NCBI RefSeq assembly: GCF_000017165.1
Contig: NC_009634.1
Coordinates: 572,249-636,248 of the forward strand
Length of the DNA stretch: 64,000 bases
Source of the DNA: Methanococcus vannielii SB
Lineage (GTDB): Archaea > AGJL01 > Methanococci > Methanococcales > Methanococcaceae
Direction: 5' to 3'
Shown: in pieces, positions 35,801 through 44,539 of the stretch
How the letters are laid out: the number at the start of each line of letters is the position of its first letter
Position numbering within the stretch: the stretch's first letter is position 1
The notes under the pieces: model-generated
Databases searched by the model: none
What the model was told of the DNA's origin: nothing
Seen by the model: the letters and a program-made list of their open reading frames with translations, nothing else
Made by a program: the position numbers and the translations under genes

Positions 35801-36718
35801 TTAAATCAAAAGCATTCTATTAATTGCCTTTTTTGCATTTTCAATTATTTCTTCTGAAAGATTTATCTCGTAATTTTCTTCTAAAAGACATTTTTCTAAC
35901 TTTTCTAAAGAAATCGGTTTCATTGACGTACAGATTGCATTTTTTCTTAGTGGAATTAATTTTTTAGTTTTTCCAAGCTTTTCTAAATCGATTTTTATTC
36001 TTGTAATCATATCAACTTCTGTACCTATTACAAACTCCTCTTTTTCCGAGTTAAGTACGTGTTTTACCATTCCACCGGTACTCATTACATGATCTGCTAA
36101 ATCTTGAATTTCGGGGTCACTTTCAGGATGAATTAGGATTTCTGCGTTTGGGTATTCTTTTTTAACCCGATTAATGTCTTCAATTGTAAAAGTTTTGTGA
36201 ACATAACAGTGTCCACCTTCAGGCACTAAAATTATCTTTTTATCCGTTCTTTTTGATACAAAGTACCCTAAATTATTGTCTGGGCCAAATAAAATTTCTT
36301 TTTCGTCAAATGAATTTACTACTTTATCGGCATTTGCAGACGTACACGTTGCATCGGCAAGAGCCTTTGAAGATGCTAACGTATTTACATAAATTACTAC
36401 TTTCGCATTTGGGTGTTTTTTCTTTTCTTTAAGTATAACTTCCGGTGGAAGATCACGTGCCATTGGACAGTAAGTTTCAATAATTTCCGGAATTAACACT
36501 TTTTTTTCAGGATTTAAAACTTTTGCAGTTTCTGCCATAAAATCCACACCGCAAAATACAATTATATCTTTATTTGTATCCTTTGCAGCAATACAAAGTT
36601 CTAAGGAATCGCCAATTATATCTGCAATTTTTTGAATTTCTTCTGGCTGATAGTTGTGTGCTAAAATTATTGCATTTTTCTCTTTTTTAAGTTTATTTAT
36701 CCTATCCAGTATGTTCAT
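35801..36718 (-). CDS. nadA: Quinolinate synthase
   Basis: 4Fe-4S enzyme that condenses iminoaspartate with dihydroxyacetone phosphate to quinolinate in NAD synthesis. The 305-residue protein shows AIILAHNYQPEEIQKIAD, CGVDFMAETAKVLNPEK, and ADATCTSANADKVV. Further motifs are VPEGGHCYVHKTFT, HPESDPEIQDLADHVMSTGGM, and AICTSMKPISLEKLEKCL. Three cluster cysteines are visible. The ATG follows GGTGTATATTT. It is 28 bases downstream of the ThiF-like gene, so the two are probably co-transcribed. Confidence 0.96.
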   Translation of the reverse strand: MNILDRINKLKKEKNAIILAHNYQPEEIQKIADIIGDSLELCIAAKDTNKDIIVFCGVDFMAETAKVLNPEKKVLIPEIIETYCPMARDLPPEVILKEKKKHPNAKVVIYVNTLASSKALADATCTSANADKVVNSFDEKEILFGPDNNLGYFVSKRTDKKIILVPEGGHCYVHKTFTIEDINRVKKEYPNAEILIHPESDPEIQDLADHVMSTGGMVKHVLNSEKEEFVIGTEVDMITRIKIDLEKLGKTKKLIPLRKNAICTSMKPISLEKLEKCLLEENYEINLSEEIIENAKKAINRMLLI

Positions 36719-36746
36719 AAATATACACCTTTAATCTCACTTAAAA

Positions 36747-37358
36747 TTATTTAATAATCTCTTTTTTAATTTTTAAGGCTTCGATAACCATTTTTTCGGC
36801 AATTTTATCCAAGCTATAGGGGGTTATAGGTTCCATATCTTTTATAAATTTACCAGTTCCAACAACCAAATGGCCTTCTTCTTCCATTTTTAAAAATTCA
36901 ACAGGGCCATTTTCATATTTAGCATCACCAACCTTAACATTACAGTTAAGCCCGAATACCCCATTTGTTCCAATGCAGATTTTTTTAGTGGTTTTACAGT
37001 ATTCAATAATTTTTTTTCGTAAATTTAAAGTATCTCCGCCTGCAAAAACGACTAATACAATGTTTCCCGAAATTTTTTCAAGATTTTCTTTGGAAATATC
37101 TTCAAATACTGCATCTATTTTTTCAGGAAAAAAATCTTTAATAAATGATACTTTATACTCCCCAACTTTTCCGCCGTATTTTCTATGGATTACATCATTC
37201 ATATCAATTTTTGCAGCGTCAAACACTTCAATCTTCTTAAAACCTCCCCGATGTACCTCTAAAATATCCATAATAACCCTAACACCAAGTCTACCGCACC
37301 CGATAACTGAAACAGTCCCTTTAGAATTTAATTTGTCTTCAAGCAGTTTTATATCCAT
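36747..37358 (-). CDS. ThiF/MoeB-like Rossmann-fold protein
   Basis: 203 residues of the E1-like ThiF superfamily, lacking the zinc cysteines of full MoeB. The nucleotide motif is SVIGCGRLGVRVIMDIL, followed by EVFDAAKIDMNDVIHRKYGGKVGEYKV, which corresponds to the D-x-V-x-x-S-N-x-x-R-Q region, and VLVVFAGGDTLNLRKKIIEYC. It resembles methanogen-specific ThiF relatives such as those near the Hmd cofactor genes, but I cannot assign it. The placement directly before nadA is a hint towards NAD synthesis (for example iminoaspartate supply), offered only as inference. Confidence 0.65.
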   Translation of the reverse strand: MDIKLLEDKLNSKGTVSVIGCGRLGVRVIMDILEVHRGGFKKIEVFDAAKIDMNDVIHRKYGGKVGEYKVSFIKDFFPEKIDAVFEDISKENLEKISGNIVLVVFAGGDTLNLRKKIIEYCKTTKKICIGTNGVFGLNCNVKVGDAKYENGPVEFLKMEEEGHLVVGTGKFIKDMEPITPYSLDKIAEKMVIEALKIKKEIIK

Positions 37359-37511
37359 ATAATCACTTAAAATTATTTTTTTATTGTAATATTTGTTTTC
37401 CAGATATATTAGTTAGAATTTTTTAAATAAATATTTACGCAATTAATTTAAAAGTTACTCTTTGATGTGGTGAATAATACTCACAGATATTTATAAAACT
37501 TACTATTTGAA

Positions 37512-37533
37512 TTTAGAAGAATTATATATATAG
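37512..37533 (+). promoter_or_regulatory. Promoter of the fwd operon
   Basis: TAGAAGAATTATATATATAG provides a TATA box near 37521-37532, about 25 bases upstream of an expected start near 37550 and 40-50 before the first ATG of the operon. The location is inferred from spacing. Confidence 0.45.
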
Positions 37534-37575
37534 AAACATTCACTACGTTGTATATGACTCACATGAGATGAAATT

Positions 37576-38031
37576 ATGCCAGAGCATTTACTGTCAGGTA
37601 TCAAAGCAATTGTCGCAATAAATATGCGAAAAGAGGGAATGCTGCAAAGAGAAATAGCGGATTTTCTCAAAATGGATCGTTCAATCATTTCACACTATTT
37701 ACATGGCAGATATCCATCTGATAAAGTCATGCGAGTCTCTGAAGAGATTATAAGGTTACCCCTTGAATATGGAATTCCATTGATCACGTCTCTTGGTGAT
37801 GACAAAGAGATTACAAAAAAATTAGTAGAACGAATTTATAAAATAACTATAGAAATTGACATGGAAAAATGTATTGCGTGTGGTAATTGTTTAGAATGTG
37901 AATACGATGCAATATCGGTTTATTCGGAAGATATAGGCATATCTATTGATAAAGAAAAGTGCGTTCTTTGTCTACAGTGTGTTTCCGAGTGCCCTGTCAA
38001 TGCCTTGAAAATAACTAACTACAAGGTATAA
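37576..38031 (+). CDS. fwdH: Helix-turn-helix/ferredoxin fusion, first gene of the fwd operon (FwdH-like)
   Basis: 151 residues. Residues 5-58 form a DNA-binding-like domain (GMLQREIADFLKMDRSIISHYL is the helix-turn-helix; GRYPSDKVMRVSEEI follows). Residues 95-147 hold two 4Fe-4S motifs: Cys99, 102, 105, 108 (the last followed by Glu rather than Pro) and Cys129, 132, 135, 139 (canonical CxxCxxCxxxCP). In related methanogens the gene at this place is called fwdH. It could be an electron-transfer subunit or a redox-sensing regulator of the operon. The start follows AGATGAAATT. It is 17 bases before fwdF. Confidence 0.8.
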   Translation: MPEHLLSGIKAIVAINMRKEGMLQREIADFLKMDRSIISHYLHGRYPSDKVMRVSEEIIRLPLEYGIPLITSLGDDKEITKKLVERIYKITIEIDMEKCIACGNCLECEYDAISVYSEDIGISIDKEKCVLCLQCVSECPVNALKITNYKV

Positions 38032-38048
38032 TTTTCGGGAGGAATACT

Positions 38049-39107
38049 ATGAAAAATATTAAAAGAGACGAAAAAGACGGCGTCATCGAAATTTCGAGAG
38101 AGGGCGTTGAGAAAAGAGTCTTAAAATGGGAAGATTGTGTTTGCGTAGGATGCGGAATCTGTAACGAAATTTGTCCTACAAATGCTATTGAAATGGGGCC
38201 CCTTGGTGCCATTTTTAGAGGGGACATTGATGCTCCAAAACTAGATATTTCTGAAAAATGTGTTCTTTGTGGTATGTGTGCTTGTGCATGTCCATTTGAT
38301 GCAGTTACTTTAAAAATTAACGATAAATTAAATACAGAAATGCCCCAATATCCAAAAATTAAAAGGGGTATCGAATTAAACCAGAAAAAATGTGTTTTAT
38401 GTGAACAGTGTGAATTAGTTTGCCCACAGAGTGCAATTGATGTAGAAAGAACTATTCCTGAAAGAAAAACGTTGGTTTTAGGCGAAATTAACATTAAAAA
38501 AGATGCATGTGTTCTTTGTGGAATTTGTGCAGACTACTGCCCTGCTGATGCAATTGAATTAGTTCCAAACAAGATGAATGCACTAAATTTAAAGCCGATT
38601 GCGGACATAAAAGTGGATTTGGATGCATGCGTTTATTGTAAAGTTTGTGAAAAAGCTTGCCCGCATAACGCAATTGAAGCAATTTGTTACAAGTGCCCAC
38701 TTGCAAGCAGAATTAAAAAGCCAGAACTTTACAGCGAAATTAAAGGTCAGACAAACATAGATAAAGATTTGTGTGTTTCATGCGGATGGTGTGCAAATAT
38801 CTGTCCAGTTGAAGCAATAACTGTCGAAAAACCATTTGAAGGAGAATTATTAATCGATAATGATACTTGTGGAGCTTGTGGGGCCTGTATTTCAGTTTGC
38901 CCTTGTAAAGCACTTGTATTCCCAAAACCAGAAAAAGCTGCAGACAAGGTACCTAAAGTTTCAGTTAATCCGGCTGTCTGTATTTTATGTGGTGCATGTG
39001 CACAATCCTGTCCAGTAGATGCTTTAAAAGTTAAAAGGACAAAAATAAATATGACAGAAGCGAATGCACCGGCATGGAAGAAAGCTTTCGAAAAATTGAT
39101 GAAATAA
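38049..39107 (+). CDS. fwdF: Formylmethanofuran dehydrogenase subunit F, polyferredoxin
   Basis: Electron-wire subunit of the CO2-reducing formylmethanofuran dehydrogenase. The 352 residues contain eight CxxCxxCxxxCP-type 4Fe-4S motifs (CVGCGICNEICP, CVLCGMCACACP, CVLCEQCELVCP, CVLCGICADYCP, CVYCKVCEKACP, CVSCGWCANICP, CGACGACISVCP, CILCGACAQSCP). An extra CYKC pair lies in the middle. In the Methanothermobacter complex FwdF links distant active sites through a chain of clusters. The ATG follows GGGAGGAATACT. The reverse-strand and shifted frames in this cysteine-rich gene are artefacts. Confidence 0.96.
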   Translation: MKNIKRDEKDGVIEISREGVEKRVLKWEDCVCVGCGICNEICPTNAIEMGPLGAIFRGDIDAPKLDISEKCVLCGMCACACPFDAVTLKINDKLNTEMPQYPKIKRGIELNQKKCVLCEQCELVCPQSAIDVERTIPERKTLVLGEINIKKDACVLCGICADYCPADAIELVPNKMNALNLKPIADIKVDLDACVYCKVCEKACPHNAIEAICYKCPLASRIKKPELYSEIKGQTNIDKDLCVSCGWCANICPVEAITVEKPFEGELLIDNDTCGACGACISVCPCKALVFPKPEKAADKVPKVSVNPAVCILCGACAQSCPVDALKVKRTKINMTEANAPAWKKAFEKLMK

Positions 39108-39132
39108 TTGAGATTAAGTTCAAGGTGATTTA

Positions 39133-39375
39133 ATGTACAAACTCGAAGTATATCCTGAGAAGTGTCATGGATGCGGAAACTGTGTTGTTGCATGCCCTGT
39201 AAATGCACAAGACCCTGATGTGTCAGGGGGTAAAGGTCCAAGTAGTGATGAAAAATTAATTATGAGAGTTGAAAACGGTGTTGTATCCATCGTAAATAAC
39301 AGTTTGTGTGGTGGATGCGGCGCATGTATCGAAGCATGTCCTGTGGACGCTATTAAGTTAGTTATTGTAAAGTAA
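39133..39375 (+). CDS. fwdG: Formylmethanofuran dehydrogenase subunit G, ferredoxin
   Basis: 80-residue two-cluster ferredoxin subunit: CHGCGNCVVACPVNA near the N-terminus and CGGCGACIEACPVDAI near the C-terminus. It passes electrons between FwdB and the polyferredoxin FwdF. The ATG follows AAGGTGATTTA, 25 bases after the fwdF stop. The spacer between clusters (DVSGGKGPSSDEKLIM) matches methanogen FwdG. Confidence 0.95.
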   Translation: MYKLEVYPEKCHGCGNCVVACPVNAQDPDVSGGKGPSSDEKLIMRVENGVVSIVNNSLCGGCGACIEACPVDAIKLVIVK

Positions 39376-39415
39376 CGACAGTTAAAGCATTTTCTATTTG
39401 TTGTTGGGTGATATT

Positions 39416-39802
39416 ATGAAATTTATGCTAAATACTGGACGAACAATTTGGCAGGGCGAAGCTATTGAAGCTGGAAAAAACCTTGAAATGTACCGAAAAG
39501 CTGCTGCCGTCTGCTATATGAATGCTGAAGACATGGTGCTTTTAGGCGTTAAAGACGGGGATACCATAAAAATAACTTCAGAATATGGCGATGTTGCGGT
39601 ACATGCATTGACAACTAAAGAACCAGCTCCAATTGGAATGATTTTTGTTCCAATGGGGCCATGGGCAAATCTTGTTGTTATACCTGATACTGAAAGTACA
39701 TCAATGCCGTCATACAAGGGCCCACTTGCCGTTGAAGTTGAAAAATGCGATGAAGAAGTATTATTAATGGCTGACCTTATGAGAAAAGCATACATTAAAT
39801 AA
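39416..39802 (+). CDS. fwdD: Formylmethanofuran dehydrogenase subunit D
   Basis: 128-residue subunit that supplies the molybdopterin-dinucleotide-binding beta-barrel, homologous to the C-terminal domain of formate dehydrogenases. Visible features are MLNTGRTIWQGEAIEAGK, CYMNAEDMVLLGVKDGDTIKITSEYG, and VPMGPWANLVV. The ATG at 39416 follows GGGTGATATT; the frame from 39398 starts inside the binding site. Together with FwdB it holds the tungsten or molybdenum bis-pterin cofactor. FwdB is encoded elsewhere. Confidence 0.95.
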   Translation: MKFMLNTGRTIWQGEAIEAGKNLEMYRKAAAVCYMNAEDMVLLGVKDGDTIKITSEYGDVAVHALTTKEPAPIGMIFVPMGPWANLVVIPDTESTSMPSYKGPLAVEVEKCDEEVLLMADLMRKAYIK

Positions 39803-39824
39803 TATTGATTTTTGGGTGATCTTT

Positions 39825-41528
39825 ATGGAATACATAATCAAAAATGGTACCGTTTATGACCCGTTAAATAAAATTGACGGCGAAAAGATGGATATCTGTA
39901 TAAAAGACGGAAAAATTGTAAGCTCTGTATCAAAGAATGCAATAGAGATAGATGCAAATAAAAAAATCGTCATGGCTGGAGGTGTTGACTCCCACAGCCA
40001 CATTGCAGGAGCTAAAGTAAATACTGGTAGGGCATTAAGGCCTGAAGACAGTAAAAAGGATATCTACTCGAAAGAAGGTTTAAGAAAAGGTTCAGGATTT
40101 TCAATTCCTTCAACATTTAAGACGGGGTATCAATACTCTGGAATGGGTTATACGACAGTTATAGAAGCTGCAATGCCCCCGTTAGTTGCAAGACACACAC
40201 ATGAAGAATTTATGGATACCCCTCAAATCGATAAAGCTGCAATGCCTTTATTTGGTAACAGCTGGATGGTAATGGAGTATTTAAAAAATGGCGACCTTAG
40301 CATGTGTGCTGCATACATAGCTTGGGCACTTAAAGCTACAAAAGGCTTTGCAATAAAAATAGTAAACCCCGGTGGAACAGAAGCTTGGGGATGGGGTAAA
40401 AACGTTCATGGTTTAGATGATGAAGTGCCTTACTTTGGAATTACTCCAAGAGAAATCGTAACAGGACTTACAAAAGTAAACGAAATGCTTGGGCTCCCCC
40501 ATTCTGTCCACGTACACCCAAATAACCTTGGACATCCTGGAAACTGGGAAACTACTCTTGAAACGATGGATTGTGTAAAGGGGATTAAAGCTAAACCAAA
40601 ATACGGTGAAAGAGACACGGTTTATTATAACACTCACCTACAATTCCACTCTTACGGAGGAACTTCCTGGAAAGATTGCGTGAGTAAAGGAGTTGAAATG
40701 GCTGAGTACGTTAATAAAAACAGTCATGCAATGATTGACGTTGGACAGATAACTCTTGATGAAACAACGACAATGACTGCAGATGGCCCAATGGAATACG
40801 ATCTTCACATGACAAATGGTCTTAAATGGGCAAACTGTGACGTTGAACTTGAAACCGGTTCGGGAGTAGTTCCATTTATCTATTCTCCAAAAGGACCGGT
40901 TTATTCCCTCCAGTGGGCAATTGGTTTAGATATTTTCTTATACACAAACCCTGAAAAAGTAATTCTAACAACTGACCACCCTAACGCAGGGCCATTTATC
41001 AGGTACCCTAGAGTTATTGCATGGCTACTTAGTAAAGAGTACCGAGACGACTGGATTAAAAACCGGGTTCATGCATGGGCCGCACAAAAGAGCCATATAA
41101 CTGAAACTGATAAAGAATATTCAATGTATGAAATTGCGCAAGTTACAAGGGCAAATACTTCAAAAGTACTCGGTTTAAGTGATGACCGTGGACATTTGGG
41201 TGTAGGTGCAAAAGCAGACATTTCAATCTATGACATTAGCCCTGAAGAAAAATCCGGTAAAAAGATTGAAAAAGCGTTCCTTGAAGCAGCTTATGTTTTA
41301 AAAGATGGCGAAGTAGTTGTAAAGAATGGAAACGTAGTAAAAGAGATATATGGTGACACAATCTTTGTTAATGCAAAAATAAGCGAAGATTTAGAAGCAG
41401 AACTTTTAAGAGACCTGACTCCAAAATTCAAAAAATACTATTCCATTAATATCGAAAACTACCCTGTTCAGGATGCATATGCGAACAGCTGGATGCCAAT
41501 AAACATTGATGCTACAGACATTAAATAA
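39825..41528 (+). CDS. fwdA: Formylmethanofuran dehydrogenase subunit A
   Basis: Amidohydrolase-type subunit whose binuclear zinc site condenses formate with methanofuran; the second half-reaction of CO2 fixation. The 567 residues show the metal motif DSHSHIAGAK (His57, His59), NPGGTEAWGWGKN, and HSVHVHPNNLGHPGNWETT. Other family stretches are LTTDHPNAGPFIRYPRVIAWL and ITEAxK-like regions, with a C-terminal composite beta domain (KADISIYDISPEEKSG). The start ATG follows GGGTGATCTTT; the frame from 39816 begins inside the binding site. Length is normal. Confidence 0.97.
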   Translation: MEYIIKNGTVYDPLNKIDGEKMDICIKDGKIVSSVSKNAIEIDANKKIVMAGGVDSHSHIAGAKVNTGRALRPEDSKKDIYSKEGLRKGSGFSIPSTFKTGYQYSGMGYTTVIEAAMPPLVARHTHEEFMDTPQIDKAAMPLFGNSWMVMEYLKNGDLSMCAAYIAWALKATKGFAIKIVNPGGTEAWGWGKNVHGLDDEVPYFGITPREIVTGLTKVNEMLGLPHSVHVHPNNLGHPGNWETTLETMDCVKGIKAKPKYGERDTVYYNTHLQFHSYGGTSWKDCVSKGVEMAEYVNKNSHAMIDVGQITLDETTTMTADGPMEYDLHMTNGLKWANCDVELETGSGVVPFIYSPKGPVYSLQWAIGLDIFLYTNPEKVILTTDHPNAGPFIRYPRVIAWLLSKEYRDDWIKNRVHAWAAQKSHITETDKEYSMYEIAQVTRANTSKVLGLSDDRGHLGVGAKADISIYDISPEEKSGKKIEKAFLEAAYVLKDGEVVVKNGNVVKEIYGDTIFVNAKISEDLEAELLRDLTPKFKKYYSINIENYPVQDAYANSWMPINIDATDIK

Positions 41529-41559
41529 GGAATCTTATTCAATCTTTTTAGGTGAAATA

Positions 41560-42378
41560 ATGAAAGAAGTAGTTCTTACATTAAAGGACGATGTTTTCGT
41601 ACCTGTTGAAATGGACAAAGTAATTCCTGAAAAAATTCAGGAAATGAGTTTAGAAGAAATTGAAAAAATAGAGTTGCAACACGGAAATAAAACTGCAACA
41701 GTAAAGGAACTATTTAATGTTGAATTAAAAGAAAGCAGTGATCTAAAACTAACTATCAACAAATGTACCGGTAAATTTAAAAGAATTGGCGAAAAAATGA
41801 CTGTTGGCGAAATCGTAGTTAACGGTGATGCTGGAATGTATGTTGGAGCCGAAATGAAGAAAGGAAAAATTACTGTAAACGGAAACGTTGGCGGATGGGT
41901 AGGTCAAAACTTAAAAGGTGGCGAAATCGTAGTTAACGGCAATGCAGAAGATTACGTTGGTTCATCTTACAGGGGCGACTGGAGAGGAATGAATGGCGGA
42001 ACCATTACAATTAACGGAAACGCCGGTACCGAAATTGGAGAATACTTAAAAGGCGGAACAATTATTATTAAAGGAAATACTAAAATAATGCCCGGAGTTC
42101 ACCAAAATGGTGGAATTATCATTATTGAAGGCGATGTCGAAGGTAGGGCTGGCGGCGAAATGATGGCCGGTGCAATTATAATTTATGGTAAATTAAACGG
42201 GATATTGCCATCCTTTAAATTCGAAGGTATCGTTGAAAATCCAGTAATTAAACTATCCAAAAAAGACGAAGGAAAAGAATTTAAAGGAACTTTTATCAAA
42301 TTCAGCGGAGACCACGTAACTAACAAGCCTAAAGGGGAAGTTTACGTAGCTTTAGAAAATAACGCAGAATTATTATAA
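41560..42378 (+). CDS. fwdC: Formylmethanofuran dehydrogenase subunit C
   Basis: 272-residue subunit with a right-handed beta-helix built of repeated G-x-I-x-V-x-G-[ND]-[AV]-G motifs, seen at residues 85-220 (MTVGEIVVNGDAGMYVGAEM, GKITVNGNVGGWVGQNL, GEIVVNGNAEDYVGSSY and more). It is homologous to the C-terminal domain of glutamate synthase. It bridges FwdA and FwdB/D. The ATG at 41560 follows AGGTGAAATA; translation from 41506 would begin inside fwdA. It is the last gene of the operon; a T-rich terminator follows. Confidence 0.95.
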   Translation: MKEVVLTLKDDVFVPVEMDKVIPEKIQEMSLEEIEKIELQHGNKTATVKELFNVELKESSDLKLTINKCTGKFKRIGEKMTVGEIVVNGDAGMYVGAEMKKGKITVNGNVGGWVGQNLKGGEIVVNGNAEDYVGSSYRGDWRGMNGGTITINGNAGTEIGEYLKGGTIIIKGNTKIMPGVHQNGGIIIIEGDVEGRAGGEMMAGAIIIYGKLNGILPSFKFEGIVENPVIKLSKKDEGKEFKGTFIKFSGDHVTNKPKGEVYVALENNAELL

Positions 42379-42440
42379 TCTAAATTTCTTTTATTCCTTT
42401 ATTCTTTTCTTCTGTTATTTTTTATTTTCTATATTAATTT
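42379..42440 (+). terminator. T-rich terminator of the fwd operon
   Basis: Right after the fwdC stop the coding strand is dominated by T: TTTCTTTTATTCCTTTATTC then TTTTCTTCTGTTATTTTTTATTTTC. Several clusters of four to six T match archaeal oligo-T termination. No hairpin is needed. Confidence 0.6.
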
Positions 42441-42514
42441 TAATAAATTTTTAATCATTTTTTTATAGTGTTACCAATATAGTAATAATATAATTTAAAA
42501 ACAAGAGGACAACT

Positions 42515-43018
42515 ATGATTTTAGAATTAAATGGAATTTACGCAGGTCTCCGGTTTTCTTCGGCACATATAGTATTTGGGCATGATAGCTGTGGAGTGAT
42601 TCATGGACATTCTTATTATGTCGATGTAAAACTCTCAGGAAGTCCTTCTGGGGATTTTGGTTTTGTATGCGACTTTAAAATCGTAAAGCAGATTGTAAAG
42701 GAACTTTGTAATGAATTAGACCATAAGTTACTTGTACCAAGAGACCATGATAATATGGAATACTCAATTGATGAAGATTCTATTTTTTTAGAGTACGTGG
42801 AAAAATCGGGTAAAGTAAAAAAATACATGTTTCCGCTTGAAGATATAAATTTACTCCCTTTAAAGTCAACCACTGCTGAAGAGCTGTCCATATATTTTAC
42901 AGAATTTATTAAAAACAGACTTCAAAAGCTCAAAATGGATTCATCAATATTGGAAATCGAAACTACCGTAAACGAAGGAATAGGGCAAGGTGCAAGATAC
43001 AAAATGCTGCTAAGATGA
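42515..43018 (+). CDS. 6-carboxy-tetrahydropterin/6-pyruvoyl-tetrahydropterin synthase-family protein
   Basis: 167-residue member of the QueD/PTPS fold (T-fold). Zinc ligands are His18 (FSSAHIV) and His30, His32 (IHGHSY). Cys26 sits four residues before the HGH, the C-x3-HGH spacing of QueD. Near the C-terminus is ETTVNEGIGQGARYKM, placing the catalytic Glu. In archaea QueD-type enzymes serve archaeosine or pterin synthesis. The inserted segment between residues 70 and 110 (DHDNMEYSIDEDSIFLEYVEK) is longer than in bacterial QueD. GAGG lies seven bases before the ATG. Confidence 0.82.
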   Translation: MILELNGIYAGLRFSSAHIVFGHDSCGVIHGHSYYVDVKLSGSPSGDFGFVCDFKIVKQIVKELCNELDHKLLVPRDHDNMEYSIDEDSIFLEYVEKSGKVKKYMFPLEDINLLPLKSTTAEELSIYFTEFIKNRLQKLKMDSSILEIETTVNEGIGQGARYKMLLR

Positions 43019-43114
43019 CTTTAAATTGCTGTCTAAAATTAAATAAAAATATATATAAATTATAATTAGTACAATTAAGCATAATACTCATAATTTCTAA
43101 ACCGGGTGATTAAA

Positions 43115-43681
43115 ATGAACCTAGAGCTTTCAGTAACTGAAGCAATGAGCACCCCCGTTGCAACAGTAACTTTAGATACAACTGCTTACGATGTAGCAAA
43201 TATTCTAAAAGATAAGGGAATTGGGTGTTTAATAGTAGTAAATGATGCTAAAAAGCCGGTTGGAATTGTAACGGAAAGAGATTTGGCACTTGGAGTAGTT
43301 TCAAGAAATTTAAAGTCAAAAGAAGTATTAGTTAAAGAACTTGTTTCTCCAAAATTAATATCTATACCTCCAAAATCCACTTTAATGGATGCAGCAAGAA
43401 AAATGGATGCAGAAAATGTTAAAAGGCTTCCAATAATCGATGGGGAAGAATTACTTGGAATTGTTACAGTTAGTGATATCACTAAGGTGTCTCCAGAATT
43501 ATTCAATATTATGGTTGAAACAACCGAAATCCACAGTTCTGACTATGATTATGCAAAAAAAGAAATAATTGAAGGAATTTGTGAACTTTGTGGAAGTCAG
43601 GATAGTATAAATTACATTAACGGTAAATACATCTGTAAAAATTGTCGTGAAGATTCTGAAGAAGATGAAGACGAATACTAA
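43115..43681 (+). CDS. CBS-domain pair protein with C-terminal zinc ribbon
   Basis: 188 residues: two CBS motifs, one at about residues 5-60 (AMSTPVATVTLDTTAYDVANILKDKGIGCLIV...PVGIVTERDL in parts), the second at about 70-125 (ISIPPKSTLMDAARKMDAE). A zinc ribbon follows (CELCGSQ...YICKNC) with an acidic tail. CBS pairs bind adenosyl ligands such as AMP or SAM. The ATG at 43115 follows GGGTGATTAAA. It is 18 bases before the next CBS gene, so the two probably act together. The partner or ligand is not evident from the sequence. Confidence 0.85.
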   Translation: MNLELSVTEAMSTPVATVTLDTTAYDVANILKDKGIGCLIVVNDAKKPVGIVTERDLALGVVSRNLKSKEVLVKELVSPKLISIPPKSTLMDAARKMDAENVKRLPIIDGEELLGIVTVSDITKVSPELFNIMVETTEIHSSDYDYAKKEIIEGICELCGSQDSINYINGKYICKNCREDSEEDEDEY

Positions 43682-43699
43682 CCAAAAAGAGGGGATATT

Positions 43700-44539
43700 T
43701 TGAAAATTAAAGCACTTATCAGCGAAAAAAAGGTTGAAAAAGTATACCCTACTACAAAAATTATTGAAGCCCTTGAAATGATGAATAAAAACCATGTTAG
43801 ACGGATACCCGTTGTAGCTCCGGGAACTGGACGAGTTGAAGGAATATTAACAAACATGGATATTGTAAATTTAATGGGAGGGGGTTCAAAATACAACCTT
43901 GTAAAGTTCAAGCACGAATATAACATGATTTCCGCAATAAATGAATCAGTTAAGGAAATCATGACTGATAACGTGGTATTCGTAAGAGAAAATGCAGAGT
44001 TAGAAGAAGTAATAGACCTTTTTGTTAGTAAAAAAATTGGCGGAGTTCCTGTTGTTGATAAGTCTGGAATACTCATATCCACGATAAATGAAAGGGATGT
44101 TATAAAATATTTGGAAGACAGCATCTATAAAAATATTCTCGTAAGAGACTGTATGACTGAAAAAGTTGTATGTGCAACGCCTGGGGAACGGCTAAAAGAT
44201 GTTGCACGAACCATGCTTAGAAATGGATTTAGAAGACTTCCAGTAGTATTTGAGGAAAAATTAGTTGGAATAATTACCTCTACTGATTTTATATCATTAC
44301 TTGGAAGCGATTGGGCATTTAATAATATGAAAACAGGAAATATTCGAGAAATAACTAATTTAAGAATTCAAGAGATAATGAAAAAAGACGTTTTATCAAT
44401 TAGTCCAGATATGAAACTTTTTGATGCTGTTAAGGTCATGTCTGAAAAAGACATTGGTGTACTTCCAGTTGTTGAAGGAGAAATGTTAATTGGAATATTA
44501 ACTGAAAAAGACGTTGTAAGCTGTATTTTTAAAAAGTAA
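43700..44539 (+). CDS. Four-CBS-domain protein
   Basis: 279 residues consisting of four CBS motifs and little else. The repeated pattern is a V-x-P-x-x-x-x-x-E-A-x-x-x-M start and a R-x-P-V-V...G-I-L/I-T end; examples are RIPVVAPGTGRVEGILTNMD, VPVVDKSGILISTINERD, LPVVFEEKLVGIITSTD and LPVVEGEMLIGILTEKD. The TTG start follows GAGGGGATATT. A standalone pair of Bateman modules suggests a nucleotide-responsive regulator. It is coupled to the upstream CBS-zinc-ribbon gene. No catalytic domain is visible. Confidence 0.85.
   Translation: MKIKALISEKKVEKVYPTTKIIEALEMMNKNHVRRIPVVAPGTGRVEGILTNMDIVNLMGGGSKYNLVKFKHEYNMISAINESVKEIMTDNVVFVRENAELEEVIDLFVSKKIGGVPVVDKSGILISTINERDVIKYLEDSIYKNILVRDCMTEKVVCATPGERLKDVARTMLRNGFRRLPVVFEEKLVGIITSTDFISLLGSDWAFNNMKTGNIREITNLRIQEIMKKDVLSISPDMKLFDAVKVMSEKDIGVLPVVEGEMLIGILTEKDVVSCIFKK

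Noticed and set aside
37990-39375. Long frames on the opposite strand of the polyferredoxin genes
   Set aside because: Repeated cysteine codons create long antisense open frames; the plus-strand proteins are clearly real.
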